This document shows positions 43,936 through 56,110 of a stretch of 64,000 bases of DNA, in pieces (the first letter of the stretch is position 1; each line of letters begins with the position of its first letter). The translations under genes were made by a program, and so were the position numbers. This stretch comes from Microvelia longipes (taxonomy: Eukaryota > Arthropoda > Insecta > Hemiptera > Veliidae). A model generated the notes under the pieces. The model was not told the origin of the DNA and ran no database searches. It was given only the letters and a program-made list of their open reading frames with translations. The stretch covers positions 23,887,827 through 23,951,826 of the forward strand of contig JACMZG010001914.1 in the NCBI GenBank assembly GCA_018340805.1, read 5' to 3'.

Positions 43936-45700
43936 AATAAAAAATAATAATTACAAGAATAAAATAATATAAAATAACCATTAAATGAAGAAATAATTAA
44001 AAAAAAGTATTGCATAGTCTTCTAACATTTATCATCTAATAGAACAAAATAGTTATTCCATAAAATGTTTATTATTTTTAATAAACGCTCAGCACAGGTA
44101 TGTTTGATTTTGATAGAATTGCATCATGTTATTGTGTTCGCTTATCTTTTAAATGTCATCTCATTATTTATTAGTCTTACATGAGTTGGTACATGAATAA
44201 AATGTTTAAAAGTACGAGACAAGGTCAATTTTGGTTCTTTGACCTGTACCATTAAAAGTACATTACGGTGAAAAAAAAGTTCAGTGTCCTTGCGAGTAGG
44301 ACTTTTTTTGGTACTAATGAGATTGTCCCATATTTCTTCGATAGAAGTCACTGAGGCAATGACTTGTACTTTATTTAAGTTCATAAATATGGATGCGAAA
44401 GAAAGAAACATAGAAGGTTGAAATGAAGAAGATGTAATAAATTACTACGTGCACACAGCATATTCAACAGGTGATCAGATCCCATATACGCATTTAAGTC
44501 GCTCCGGTTTTTACATTCTATTTAGTCAGATGACGAACGTATCCCGCCAACACATCGCGTCTTTTATTTTAATGGTTAACTTGCAGGTTATAAGAAATCT
44601 GTAAACAAAAATAGCAGATTATGCAACTAGGCTGTAAAATGAAAAGTTGCTGCGGATATGTATTGATCGTCAATAATTTTCCAAAGCAATAAAATTATTT
44701 TATAGCCATGTTGCATGTACATTTTTTTTGGGGGAGGGGGCGGTAGGGTGCAATCTAAATTAATGTTATAGGTAAGAGATAACTTAAATTTTAGGTTATC
44801 ATATGCATTATTCGCCCAGATCGACCTAAAACATATTTTAGTAGAGACCGAAGTTAAGCTCCATTTTCTTCGTTCTCTTCACGGCCATTGCTAAACGGGT
44901 TTTCAACCCTCTTAGGATTCTCGTGTCTTCTGGATGTTAATTTGTATAATTTGTCGTCATATACCATTTCACCGTGTTATTTATAAGCTGGCTATCAATA
45001 TGCATGTAACTCCCGCTGTTTACAATATATTTTATAATGATATAAAAACTTATAGACAAATCCAATTTGATTTTATTACACTCATAAATTTAAAATAATA
45101 CGTAACTCATATCGAGTACTCGATAAAACAGTATTAGCAATTACAACCGTTCTTTTATTACTTATCAAAAACCATCACTGCCTCTAAGTTATTAATTTAT
45201 CAGAACGCCTTATGGAAAGTATTATTATAATTATGAAACATTTAATTTCAATTTCAACCAATGTCGTTTAAAGATTGCACAATTTTTGAATAGCTCTGTT
45301 TGACGTGTCCTTGGTCGCGATATTTAGAGTCAGAGTTAGCCATTTTTAAGAAACAATGATTGATTATCTTTATATGATGAGAAAAATTATTGTAAATGCA
45401 TTTATAATAATTTTAAGGCCCGCATACCGGGCGAATTTACTTTGTAATGTTTAATTGCTTCCCTGCTTGAAAATCCTTCTCGCTTAAGATTTCGGTCTAG
45501 GTTGCTCACATCATTCTGGATTGGGGGTCCCAATCGAATTTGTGAAAAAATGAATTAAATAGATCAGACATCATTCCAGTAATTTGGAAACTTTTAATTT
45601 ATCGTCAATCGATGGAAATACTTAATTCGAGTTGATCCGAGATTCCCATTTTCAGTTACAAGTCCAAGTATCAGCCAACACATGTCATTGGCATCCAAAA
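43936..45700. other. Gene-poor stretch, relatively free of repeats
   Basis: No gene recognised. A minus-strand frame at 44142-44411 (89 codons, …SVTSIEEIWDNLISTKKSPT…LFFHRNVLLMVQ…) looks protein-like but has no known motif and no splice support. The region 44440-45700 is less repetitive than its surroundings and lies upstream of the promoter-like site at 45715. Confidence 0.35.
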
Positions 45701-45714
45701 ATGGCAAGCAAGCA

Positions 45715-45772
45715 TATAAAAGGCCTTGATGATATCCCTTCCTGACTTGAACAGTACACAGTGCACGCAGAA
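45715..45772 (+). promoter_or_regulatory. Candidate core promoter with short leader exon
   Basis: TATAAAAGG at 45715 is followed 36-42 bases later by ACAGT and CACAGT (arthropod-type initiator), and then by CAGAA/GTATGT, a good donor at 45773. An acceptor (CAATTTTGCAG) at 45856 would give an 84-bp first intron. No coding exon with a start codon could be attached to it in the window, so it may be the start of a gene lying far away or a decayed promoter. Confidence 0.35.
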
Positions 45773-45856
45773 GTATGTAATTATATGATTAATATATCAT
45801 TCATATTATATATGATGTGTGTATGTTTAATATACATTCTACGTGCAATTTTGCAG

Positions 45857-46951
45857 AGTAAAACGGTGCTTAATTAACGCAATAAATACCACACGAGGCG
45901 TACTAGCTAACTCATAGAAACATCAAGGCCTTTAGCGTTTATAAGGATGCCAATGGGCGCAAGTTTGTTACGCTGATAGGTTACATTTTGAGAGACCGAT
46001 AAGAAGGTGTACAATAAGATCTTAACTATTTTTGCGTTAGACTTGGCTTTTTTTACACCCGTGTGATTGCTGGTCCGTGTTTAAAAAAAATGTAAAATAT
46101 TTAAAATAATAATAAAGTTACATTTTGTTAATGTAATTTCAAAAGTTGGTGATTTCGATAAATAAAAATTGTGTTACATTGTATTAGTATAGTTTTCATG
46201 TTCCAAACAATATAACAATTGAAGGGGGTTCCCACTTCCCTTACATTTTTAAGGGGGCAGTGACAGCAAAAAGGTTAAGAACCGCAGACTTAATGAGATC
46301 GTATCGACTCCGGATCGGTTTCTTTCAATTTAGCTCCTCAAAAAACAAAAGTGAAAACTTTTCCCTGGGAAAAATCTTAACCTGAAATTTTAAAGTCGTT
46401 GTTATCAGTCTAGGCTGTCAGAATAGTTTTTTAACTGTTTAATATTTTAACTGTTTACTTTTTTAAATGTTTAATTTTATAACTGACAAGGATGCAGTGG
46501 CAATAATAGGAAGATACCCTATAAAATGGAAGCAATTCAATATTACAAAGGTAAAAGTAAGAAGAAACCGCTATTTTTTTCACGGATCGCTCTTTTCGAT
46601 ATCTCATGTGTACAGCGTACTGGAGACTTAATTTCATCCTGAGATTACACCTCTAAGAATAATAAGCAAACTTCGCCACTGCTGTTCCCCATACCAATCC
46701 TCTTAAGACTCTAGGCGCGTTTTAACAAAGTTTATGACAAGCTATTAATTCTTTCCGACTAACTGTTCAAACAAACAGAAAACAATAAATATAAAATGGA
46801 CGCCGGATATTTATTTTCTTTATTAACACTATTTAGCATCTTCAAATTTTTCTAGATTTCTAGGAAATATTCCACGCATTATTTCAGATGCTGTGCGCAA
46901 AAATATTTGTAACAAAGATTTGCACGGAATACAATAGTATACAACCTAAAG
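45857..46951. other. Gene-free stretch with a coding-like fragment
   Basis: At about 45910-46002 the + strand reads NIKAFSVYKDANGRKFVTLI then GYILRDR and a stop; protein-like but unidentified. Around 46225-46290 is text of hAT-end type (GCAAAAAGGTTAAGAACCGC). Otherwise nothing seen. Confidence 0.35.
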
Positions 46952-47350
46952 TTGCACTTTACAACCGTAAAATATAGAAATACTACCAAAAATTATAGAA
47001 CTACAACCATAAAATATAGAACTACAACCATAAAATATAGAACTACAACCATAAAATATAGAACTACAACTATAAAGTATCGAACGGCAACCATAATGTA
47101 TAAAAGTACAACTGCAAAATATAGAACTACAACCTTAAAGTATAGAAATACTACCGTAATGAATAGAACTACAACCGTTAAGTATAGAACTACGACCATA
47201 AAATATAGAACCAAGAAGTATAGAAATACAACCATAAAGTATATAACTACAACCATAAATTATAGAGCTACAACCATGAAGTATAGAACTACAATCATAA
47301 CGTATAGAACAGCAATACAATATTTGAAATTTGTTTGTTTTATGAGTTAA
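46952..47350 (+). repeat. 21-bp minisatellite, in frame as a 7-residue repeat
   Basis: About 16 units of ATAGAACTACAACCATAAAAT or close variants from 46975 to 47310. The period is a multiple of three, so the + strand stays open for 132 codons with the repeat KYRTTTI and variants (KYRNTTI, NYRATTM). The minus strand is also open over much of it. No signal peptide, known domain or splice sites. Best read as a satellite; a coding role is possible but unsupported. Confidence 0.8.
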
Positions 47351-47756
47351 ATATTGTAAATAATTAACTTCAAAGAAATGTTTAAAAATAAAACAACTTA
47401 AAATTTCTTAAAAGTTTTTAAAATTATTGCTAACAGAATTTAAAGCAGAACTATTGGTTAATCGACAATACACCTGCATACCAATAACTTTTAAATTATA
47501 AAACAATCTTAAGAAAAATTAATATCAATCCAACAATAATTACATAAAAAAATAATTATAAGGAACCCATCAAAAGGAAAAAACAAAATAAACTGGCATT
47601 AAAGTATAAATTAAAATTTAAAGGAACTTACAAAATTAACAATAGTGAATAATATATTGAAGGCCAGCAAAATCGGGTAGAATCTGGTATTTCCCTAATA
47701 TTTATTTATTTATTTAAACTCTCAACTTAAGATACGTAGTTAGGTCATGGTTTTCA
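47351..47756. other. AT-rich stretch
   Basis: Nothing coding or structured seen. Confidence 0.35.
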
Positions 47757-47935
47757 AATAAAAATCGGGTACGGGGTGTCTCGCAACTTTTTCTCATCAC
47801 ATCGGATTCGCTACGCTTATCTTCAGAATATACAATTTACCAAATTTGTACTGTCACCGGACTCGCTTCGATCGTCCTCAAATAGTAAATACATCCGTTT
47901 CGTTCTCAGCCCATTATCATCAGACATGATTAAAA
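47757..47935 (+). repeat. Family 1, 5' fragment
   Basis: AAATCGGGTACGGGGTGTCT, 'GGATTCGCTACGCTTATC', 'GGACTCGCTTCGATCGTCC' and 'TTCGTTCTCAGCC'. The rest of the element is missing. Confidence 0.8.
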
Positions 47936-48529
47936 AATTAAAAATTTGAAATAGTAAGGAAAAGATACAGCTCGTCCAAAACAACCTTTTTTTTCTTCGT
48001 CTAGTTTATTTTCTGTTAAGAAAAATATATTTTATTTCCGAAATTCGGAAGTAGAGACCCCCACGTTCGTTAAACCTCAAATCATATTTTTTCAAACATG
48101 AAAAAATTTGTGCTTCGGTCTATTTGACCAAATCAGTTTATTAAAGAAAACAGGCTGATACATAACCTCATAAACATTCATTGTGTATTTCTTTAAAAAA
48201 AATTGTAAAACGGAAAAAAATAACATAAAGAAATTCTGCAGGTAAGCTTAAAATTAGCATAAATAACGAGGAGTAAGTATTGCGTATTTAAGTATTTAAA
48301 CAATAACTTGAGTAATTATTTTGTTTATTCTCATTAACACGTTATTTTCAATTTAAGACCTTTAAATTATCTAAAGCATGTCAAGCCGAACATCATTAGT
48401 GTCACATTAAACTTAAAACTTAGCAAATAGATTAAAAATTAGTATTTTACGTTCTATATAGTTTTACTTGTGGGCAAGTGAGAAGATAGGAAATGAGCTT
48501 AATTACATAATGTACTGATACACACACAC

Positions 48530-48535
<6 letters not shown>
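47936..48535. other. AT-rich stretch
   Basis: No coding signal seen. Confidence 0.35.

Positions 48536-48622
<87 letters not shown>
48536..48622. repeat. (TA)n microsatellite
   Basis: About 87 bases of TA preceded by a short (CA)n/(CG) run. Confidence 0.95.
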
Positions 48623-49084
48623 CTTATTAAAGTTTTTAGAAGTCGACCACCTGAACCGATTTTAACAAAACTTCTGTTCCAATTAGAATAGGAATAATAA
48701 TCAATCATAGAACCTATATTCAATTTTTAAAAATTCCAAAAATTATATTATAACTAGTTATTCTTTATAAAAGGAGTTTGGGTCTGCATGAAGACCTGAA
48801 CGATATCTGGATTGCTAGCAAATTTTCAGTGTAATTATAAGTTCGAACAGCGGATCGCACAACTTTTAAAAGTTAAAATCTAGGGTCTAATTTTTCAATT
48901 TTTTTTTATACGATTAAAGTATTTCTCAGACCTTACTTAACTAAACTTAAAAACCACTTAAGTCAAAACTATCGTTAATTAAGATAAATGAATAAAAATA
49001 CATTATGACTAAATCCAACTTTTTATTTATTTGATAAATTAATATTGTAATAATGACTTATGTGCTTTTTCCCGCCGACCCAAG

Positions 49085-50420
49085 AAATAATTCGAGGGAA
49101 ACAAATTTTCATGCATAACTAGCGATCACCCATCAAGGTACAGACCACGTTCGATGCTTCTCAACATTAGCGATTCAATATAAATCGTAGATATACTTGC
49201 TGTATTAAAATAAAACTTAGTATACTTATTTATGACCGAAAATGGATTTACTTGTCACAAATTTCAATTTAATTAGACAATTTTTTGATTTTTAACAACT
49301 TTTCCTGATCAAACTTGGCAAATTTGTTGGTCTAATTTTTGAATACATACGTGCATAAGTCTACATTGATCCGATCACTATTTTGCGTTTATTAATTTTC
49401 AAATTTTCACTGAGTCATTAATATTGGTTAATGACGTCATACATTTTTTTAATTTCCTATTTTCCGTATACACTAGACATAAATTGATGGATTAAATGAT
49501 TTTTTGTACTGAGTTCCAACTCACTAGCATAAACACACGGGGAGCTATGATGATAACACACACATATACAGGCAGACAAATTTGTAAAAACCATTCGTTG
49601 GAGGTCTTATTCGCTGCGCACATGCACATGCTCCCTATTTTGGACTATTTTTGCTCGCTCTTAGAGCAAAGTTCTTTAGTATATCTTATGTCATAGAACA
49701 TTGGCTCTTAACCAATCACCTGCATCACTGGAACAAATCCTCTGGCATGAGGCACAGTAAACTTATGTTAAAAGAACCTAGTCTTAAAGTAACTGAGGAC
49801 CTTCTCAGTCTAAGCAGAAGGGACCTTAGAACAGTAACTGGACTACTGACTGGTCACTGTCACCTCCGAAAACACCTCCATACCAATGGTATCTTTAAAG
49901 ATAACCCAGTGTGTAGGCTTTGTGAATCGGAAACCGAAACTGACTCTCACATACTTCTGAGATGTGAAGCCCTAGCCTTTTAAAGATTCTCCAACTATGG
50001 TAGCAGCACTCTGACTAAGTTTGACTCTACCAATGAATCACTGGTCAAAAAGATCTTAGACCAAGTCCGGGAAAAAGATTATTCTGATCTGGACCAATTG
50101 AGGGGATTCTACAATAGACTTCCAGTCGCAGTGCAAATGGGGTCTATCCTCGACTCCAACCCCAATTAATAATAATAATAATGTCATAGAAACACCAGGA
50201 TTATTCTCAGCAGTCACCCATCTACCTACTAACCACGCTGGATCCTGATAACAAAAATGAACTGACAAAACTTTTGACGAAAAGTTGCGTATAAAAATAG
50301 ACTTAATGGAAATGATAAAAATTTCAAATTATTTGAATTAATTTTAAATGAATAATTTGAATAATTAGTGCAAACGCAATACTTTCCTCTATACCTACGG
50401 TATATACTTAAATGTAAATA
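49085..50420 (+). repeat. Family 1 copy interrupted by a non-LTR insertion
   Basis: Left part: 'AAAACTTAGTATACTTATTT', 'TTAGACAATTTTTTGATT', 'TAATGACGTCATACATTTTT' and 'GAGCTATGATGATAACACAC'. Right part after the insertion: 'TTATTCTCAGCAGTCACCCA' and 'CTCTATACCTACGGTATA'. Block order is partly rearranged relative to other copies. Confidence 0.65.
49699..50180 (+). mobile_element. 5'-truncated non-LTR retrotransposon (RNase H C-terminus)
   Basis: The frame reads HWLLTNHLHHWNKSSGMRHS, then LSLSRRDLRTVTGLLTGHCH, then VCRLCESETETDSHILLRCE, the C-terminal RNase H and CCHC-like end of jockey/I-type elements. One in-frame stop (TAA at 49981-49983) interrupts it, after which it reads on to SILDSNPN and TAA. 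A (TAA)n tail follows. An 11-bp target duplication ATGTCATAGAA lies at 49688-49698 and 50181-50191, proving a single insertion with 5' truncation. Confidence 0.88.
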
Positions 50421-50884
50421 CTTCATTAAAGCATGTATATAGCAAAAAAATATAATAGTGTTGATTAGCCTAATTGTTCATATGATCACTTTTATTTTAT
50501 TTTTTTCTTTATTTCATGTATGTGTCAATAGATATCAAATATAATTACGCCTGACAATTTATAATTATGAATAGGTCAATGTTTTACCTTAAAATTGTGT
50601 AAATAAGTACTAATTACTTTTAAAATAAGTTTTAATATTTGAAATTAACGGATTATTTGTGATAAAAAATAGGAAAAAACCGATAAATGAATTTGTTTTA
50701 TATCTATTTGTTTCATTTTTATTTTTTCACTATAAGTATTAGTTTCATGGTATAAATGTGTCAGTTTTCTTTGAATATATTTTGAAAAATTATAGACGCA
50801 GGAGATTCTGTTAACAGGTAGTATTATTGTTAATACTAATGATTAAAAAAAAAATATAAAAACATACGTTCATATCCCGATGTC
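50421..50884. other. AT-rich stretch
   Basis: No features seen. Confidence 0.35.
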
Positions 50885-51150
50885 TTATGATATGTTAAAT
50901 TCATGTTTCTGCTCAGTATTAAAACAAGATGCATTCGCGCCTCGGTCGATACGCGAGGACGGTTTTTGACTTTTAGTGAATTTTGCTGGGTCAATATTGT
51001 GGGTCAATGATGTCATTAATATTTCATAAACATTAAGGTTCGGTATTTTTATACGATTGATTTTTGTACCAAGCGTCATCAGTCTAATTCAAGAAAGCGT
51101 TCGAAAGTTCGAAGTGTCATGAGACAAAGAAATGTCTAGGAATTCGTACA
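50885..51150 (-). repeat. Family 2 fragment
   Basis: 'GTGGGTCAATGATGTCATTA', 'CATAAACATTAAGGTTCGG', 'TTTTTGTACCAAGCGTCAT' and 'AGAAAGCGTTCGAAAGTTC', in the family 2 order. Confidence 0.7.
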
Positions 51151-51466
51151 TATACATATTACTAAAGCTTTTTCGAGAAATATATCCAAAATAATAAATA
51201 AAACTAATTTTGCCGAGCTTTCGATATAATTTTATCTTTTTCAAGGCTTAACATAATAAATAATAACAAAAAACAGTTACATGGTTGCTAACATATAGAT
51301 GTTTGCACAATATAACTTTTATTTATTATTTTGGACCTATTCCTTCTCAAAAGCTTTAATAATTTAAAAAAGAGGTCCCTATAAAGTTTTTTGTCTTACA
51401 TATTCAGACATATATAAACATACATTTATTTATATATACACACACACATATACAAACTATACAAAC

Positions 51467-51469
<3 letters not shown>

Positions 51470-51542
<73 letters not shown>
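51470..51542. repeat. (TA)n microsatellite
   Basis: About 73 bases, one phase slip. Confidence 0.95.
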
Positions 51543-52339
51543 TGATGGTTCTAATTAGTGGCACTTTGTTGGCCTTTCTTCTGACCAGGTTGAAGGCTAC
51601 TGTGTCTGTGCTAGAAGCAAACACAATAGCCTACAAATAACACATTTTAAGTAAATAAATTCAACACAAATTATCGGAAATGTTCATAAATGTCAACATT
51701 GATTAATCTATGTACACTTTATCTATGTGTTTATCTATGTAAACAAAAAGAAACAATACTAGAAAATCAACACCAAATTAAATAAATATTTACATTAGTT
51801 CCAAGCAAGTCTAGCACATATACTTATGTGTTACGTTTATTTTTTTTTGTTTTTATGTAAGTGTTAATATTATTAAGTGTTGAAGAAGTGTGGAGAAAGA
51901 CTAACATGAAATTCAAGAAACATGTCTTTTGTCACGTAAAAAATATATTGCTTGTTCTATAAAATTTTCGTACAATTGCGATGAGTCAAGTAGTGTGATT
52001 TTTGACTCGAGGAGGAGACATTAAGAACCTGAAAGGTATGCCCGATGTTTAATGTTCTCTAGGAATTATAAATGATGTAAAATAAATACGAGTTAATCAT
52101 ATCGAATAGATTCGATTCGAGAAAGCCTTCAAAAGTTATCGTGCACCATATCCAATCATGTTTCTTTGTTTTAAGATTTTTTATTATTTTTTTGAGGGAA
52201 AAACTTTTTCCAAAAAGTACGACGTACGACGAGCCCTCTGAAGATAAGGAAAGGAGTAGGATATGGTTTATATAGGGAAGTTTTTTTAAAGGGTTCGTCG
52301 TGCTCATTGAGAGTAGACTGTAAATTACTGATATTACTA
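51543..52339. other. Gene-free stretch, possibly Penelope-like 3' sequence
   Basis: No frame with protein-like content. It leads into the hammerhead-like 3' block at 52340, so part may be untranslated sequence of the same remnant. Confidence 0.3.
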
Positions 52340-52440
52340 TATTAGTTGACAGCTCCAGTGTTGTCCTGCCTGCTGATGATGGCGTTAAGCCGAAACCAGT
52401 TCAAAGATAATCATATACAACAGCAATTATCGACGGTAGC
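52340..52440 (+). mobile_element. Penelope-type 3'-terminal block, copy 2
   Basis: 'ATTAGTTGACAGCTCCAGTG', TTGTCCTGCC, the hammerhead-like core, then 'ATAATCATATACAACAGCAA' and 'TTATCGACGGTAGC'. The minus strand of 61730-61885 has the same order. Confidence 0.65.
52373..52402 (+). ncRNA. Hammerhead-ribozyme-like motif, copy 2
   Basis: CTGATGA, then TGGCGTTAAGCC, where GGC and GCC can pair as stem II with one bulged T, then GAAACCAGTTC. The core bases CUGAUGA and GAAA are intact; the cleavage triplet would be GTT instead of GTC. Confidence 0.5.
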
Positions 52441-52924
52441 AGATTTCTTCAATTGCTTCTTTAACTTGAGATAATATATCCTCTTTAATTTTAACTTGTT
52501 AATAAATATTTACAATATTCATATACTAATATTGTAAATATTATGTATATAGATATTGTGCTTTTTTCCTTTGTGTCAATGTATAGAGTCAGTGTGTAGT
52601 TTAAGTTTAAAATCACTAAATTTAATTAGAATTATTAATCATTAATTTAATATTCATCATTAATCATTATTTATCATAAATTAGATTAGTAAGTATTATA
52701 TTTATTATATTAATATGTACATGCTATATTACTGCATGGAAAAACCTCAGCTTTGCTGATTTAAATATATCATATTAATATGTATTCTATTTAAGATCAT
52801 ATTGTAATTAATTAATTTATTTAAATAAACGGTTTATTATATTATTATTATTAATAAATATTTAAGAGGTCTTAAAAACATATTATGCGGATAATTAAGG
52901 TAAAACCTCGAAATTGTATTTTTT
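52441..52924. other. AT-rich stretch
   Basis: TTAAT/ATTAT low complexity, no coding signal. Confidence 0.35.
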
Positions 52925-53860
52925 TGCAAACAATACTTTTTCTATATTTCTACGGGGTGAACAAGAAAAAGTAAAAAAAATCGGGTACGGAGTACCTCGG
53001 AACTTTTTCTCATTACATCGGACTTAATGAGGCTACGCTCATCCTCTCAGCTTCCGACTCGCTTTGCTCGTCCTCAGAAATACATGACGTTACATTTATG
53101 CTACAAAACGTCTTCGGACTCGCTTCGCTCGTCCTTAGATAGTAAATACATTCGTTTAATTCCCTGTGGTCATTTATCCAAGCACTGACCCCGCTTAATG
53201 CTGCTTAACATTTATGATTGACCAAAAATCATGGATATACTTTTTTTACTACAACGAAACTTAGTACACTTATTTATTACGTCAAGGAGTACACTTGTAC
53301 TAAATGTCAACTTAATTAAAACTCCGAATTATTAAACTTAAATAATTACTTTAAAAATCTTATCTTACTAATCTTATCTTATTCTTTACTCTCTTATCTT
53401 ATCTTATCTAATCTTCTTATTACTTTATTAAACTTGAATTATTTTCCGATTTTTTACAATTTTTTTAAAAAACGTATACAAATCATTTAATAAAAATTAA
53501 ACTAATGCTGATAATGAGATTAAACTTAGCACATATATTAGTCTTATACATAGGTAATTGCGTGGCAAATTTTAATTGCAAATCAGATCGCATGATTTTT
53601 CGAAATTTTTGCTGTGTCATTATTGTGGGTTAATGACTTATAAAAAATTTCCTAATAGCACAACTACAGTGGTAGACTGATTTTTGTACAAAATTTCAAC
53701 TCTCTAGCATAACTACTCTGGGCGCTACGATGATAACACACACACACTCATACAGACAAACAAGTGAAACATATAATTCCGGTGACATCCCGGGTTTGGA
53801 TTTTTTTGCAATTACTTTTCCTATATACCTACGGTATAAATGAGAGAAAGTAAAAACAGT
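52925..53860 (+). repeat. Family 1, longest copy, flanked by its own 3' end
   Basis: From AAAAATCGGGTACGGAGTAC at about 52977 to 'CCTATATACCTACGGTATAA' and AAAGTAAAA at about 53855. Just left of the head (52925-52975) stands a diverged copy of the same end text ('TTCTATATTTCTACGGGGTG', AAGAAAAAGTAAAAA), so the copy looks like one unit of a head-to-tail multimer or carries terminal direct repeats. It includes 'GGACTCGCTTCGCTCGTCC', a short TCTTATC tandem at about 53355 and a (CA)n run at about 53738. Confidence 0.85.
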
Positions 53861-55140
53861 AAAGTTTTAATGTTTAAAGTATAAATGACAAGGTATTGCT
53901 AATATTAACTGTCCAAATACAAGCTTTTGTACAAGTACAGACCACTGTGCTGTAAAGTACAAACCAGTGAGCTCAAGTTCTGAGTAACAGAACTATTTGC
54001 ATACATTGCGTCACAGTCATACGAACAGAGTTTGACGTAACACCTTCTCACTGAATACTAAGTAAAGAACACTAATTTTAAGATAAAAGAATGACGAGTA
54101 AATAACGCCCGAGTATTGCCAACTTAACTGAAAAACCTTGTTCTTAATAAGTAGGAATTAGACAATTGTTGAATAAGTAGGAAAATTAGACAAAACCTTT
54201 GAAGGATAAGAATTGCCTATTACAAAGAAAATCATCTTAAAACAATATAACATTAACAGTTAAACATTTTCTGAGGAAATCTTATATTATACTACTAGGT
54301 TGTGAAGTGAGTTTTTTTTTACCGGGGGAAAGAAAAGACACTAATGTGTTGCTTTGTGGTTAAGTTATTTTCCACAATTGGTTTTACCCACATAACATTG
54401 GATTTTTCCTCTTATTATGAACCCTCATAAAGGTCCTCTTGACCTTTATTATAATTTTTGAACTTGTAATTATTTATTTATTTAAATAAAGGAGTTAAAA
54501 AGAAAAAAGTCAAATACCACCAATGGTAAAGCCCCTATAACCACTTTTAACTTATTTGACTAGATCTAATTAGGTACACTATTGCAAATGTTAGTAAGTA
54601 AAAACTCAATATTTCGAATCTCGTCCTTTGGAACAAAAAAAAAGAAAAATAAAATAAAATAAAAGGACAAACATATCATCAGATTGGTTTCCTTCATCCA
54701 GTAACCAAAAAACAACAGTTTTTATAAATTTACTTTATGGAGAAAGAGATAATTTTTAAAGAGAAAATTTTATGATTGGGATAGAATACAAGACAAATAA
54801 GAAGCAAATAACCAGAAAAAAGTAAAGCAGTGTAGCTTTGCATTCCAAGTAGAAATTCCGAAATGCAGGTATATTAGCTCACATCTGGGGAGAAAATTAT
54901 GACTAACTGGAGAACATAAATGGATAAATTTTCAAGAGAATAGTGACGTCAAACGTTAAGGACCCAAAATGATTGAAATATTTGTACAAATAATTAGCTT
55001 CTGTTTCGAGAACATATTTATAAGAAATCTTTATCCCGGACAGTCGAGACGAGGCAATATTTACATTAACAATAAACATGTTAAAAAATGTGTATAGGAA
55101 GAATTCGAAACAGGGTCATCTTAGTAAAGATTATTATTTG
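53861..55140. other. Gene-free stretch
   Basis: No coding exon recognised on either strand. Text is less repetitive than the flanks, but all frames are short. Confidence 0.35.
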
Positions 55141-55144
55141 AAGG

Positions 55145-55560
55145 CAAATAAAAAAATATAGTACAGAGTACCTCAGTATTTTTCCTCATAACTTCAGACT
55201 CGCTTCGCTCGTCTTAAAAATGTCGTTATTATTCTAAGCCTAAGTTAGTATTAATTCAGTCTCGCTGCGTTTGACCTTAAAATTGATGGTTATCAAAAGT
55301 CTTAGGTGTTAAGACTTCATACTCGCTTCGCTCGTCCATTTCAACCATTTTAATACGGCTCAGGTTTTTTCGGACCATAAAGGTTGCAGTAATGGTCAGT
55401 CAGGGTCGAGTAAGGTACTACTGCAAAAAAGTAGTACCCTAGACTCTAGACATAATAGTACCTGAATGGATAATCCCGGGGAATGAAACGGATGTTATTC
55501 GGTCTGAGGACAAGCGAAACGAGCCTGTAAACGTACGTCAATATAAAATATTCAAAGAAT
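55145..55560 (+). repeat. Family 1 fragments
   Basis: 'AGTACCTCAGTATTTTTCCT', two 'ACTCGCTTCGCTCGTC' modules at about 55199 and 55321, then a minus-oriented module at about 55505 ('GACAAGCGAAACGAGCC'). Confidence 0.7.
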
Positions 55561-56110
55561 TCTCAAAGAAAAAATGAGGAAGGGATCATAGAGGGGAGGG
55601 GGGGGGAGGTGGAGGTAATTCTTTGGGAGGGGAGGGACATGTATGTATATGATTTTTTGTTCCTAGATTTTCTATGGGACACGATAACTTTCGAACACAT
55701 TCTCGGTTCAAAATGAAACTTGGTACAAAAATAAACCTTGTTAATGTCCTGAACCCAATCGTTTATGAAATATGTGTGAGGTCATAAACCTAGAATAATG
55801 ACACCAAAAACATTTCAACAATTTCAAATCTTCAAAAAGTGTTTAGATTGGGCTGAAATATTTTACACACGTACTATGTATGGTTCACAATACCGAAGTT
55901 TTTTTGTTAGCGGAATTTTTTCCGGTTTTATTGATTGACATGTATAACATAATGTATATAAATCATGTTTTTTTTTTCAATTAATGCATCTAAAAAATTC
56001 GCTTATATCGTGGCAGAATTCCATTTAAATGAACTATTTTTACGACAAACTGATTTGCGACGCGGGTAAAGGGAAGAGCGGAGGCCGCGAAGCAGTTTCT
56101 AGCACCGACG
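55561..56110 (+). repeat. Family 2 copy
   Basis: G-rich start (GGGGAGGGGGGGGGAGG at 55590), then 'TTTTCTATGGGACACGATAA', CTTTCGAACACATTCTCGG, 'GTGTGAGGTCATAAACCTAG', 'TTTTATTGATTGACATGTAT' and 'GAGCGGAGGCCGCGAAGCAG'. This is the reverse orientation of 40220-40700. Confidence 0.8.

Noticed and set aside
46225..46300. hAT element end (GCAAAAAGGTTAAGAACCGC)
   Set aside because: The text is typical of one hAT terminus, but no partner terminus or 8-bp duplication could be found nearby.
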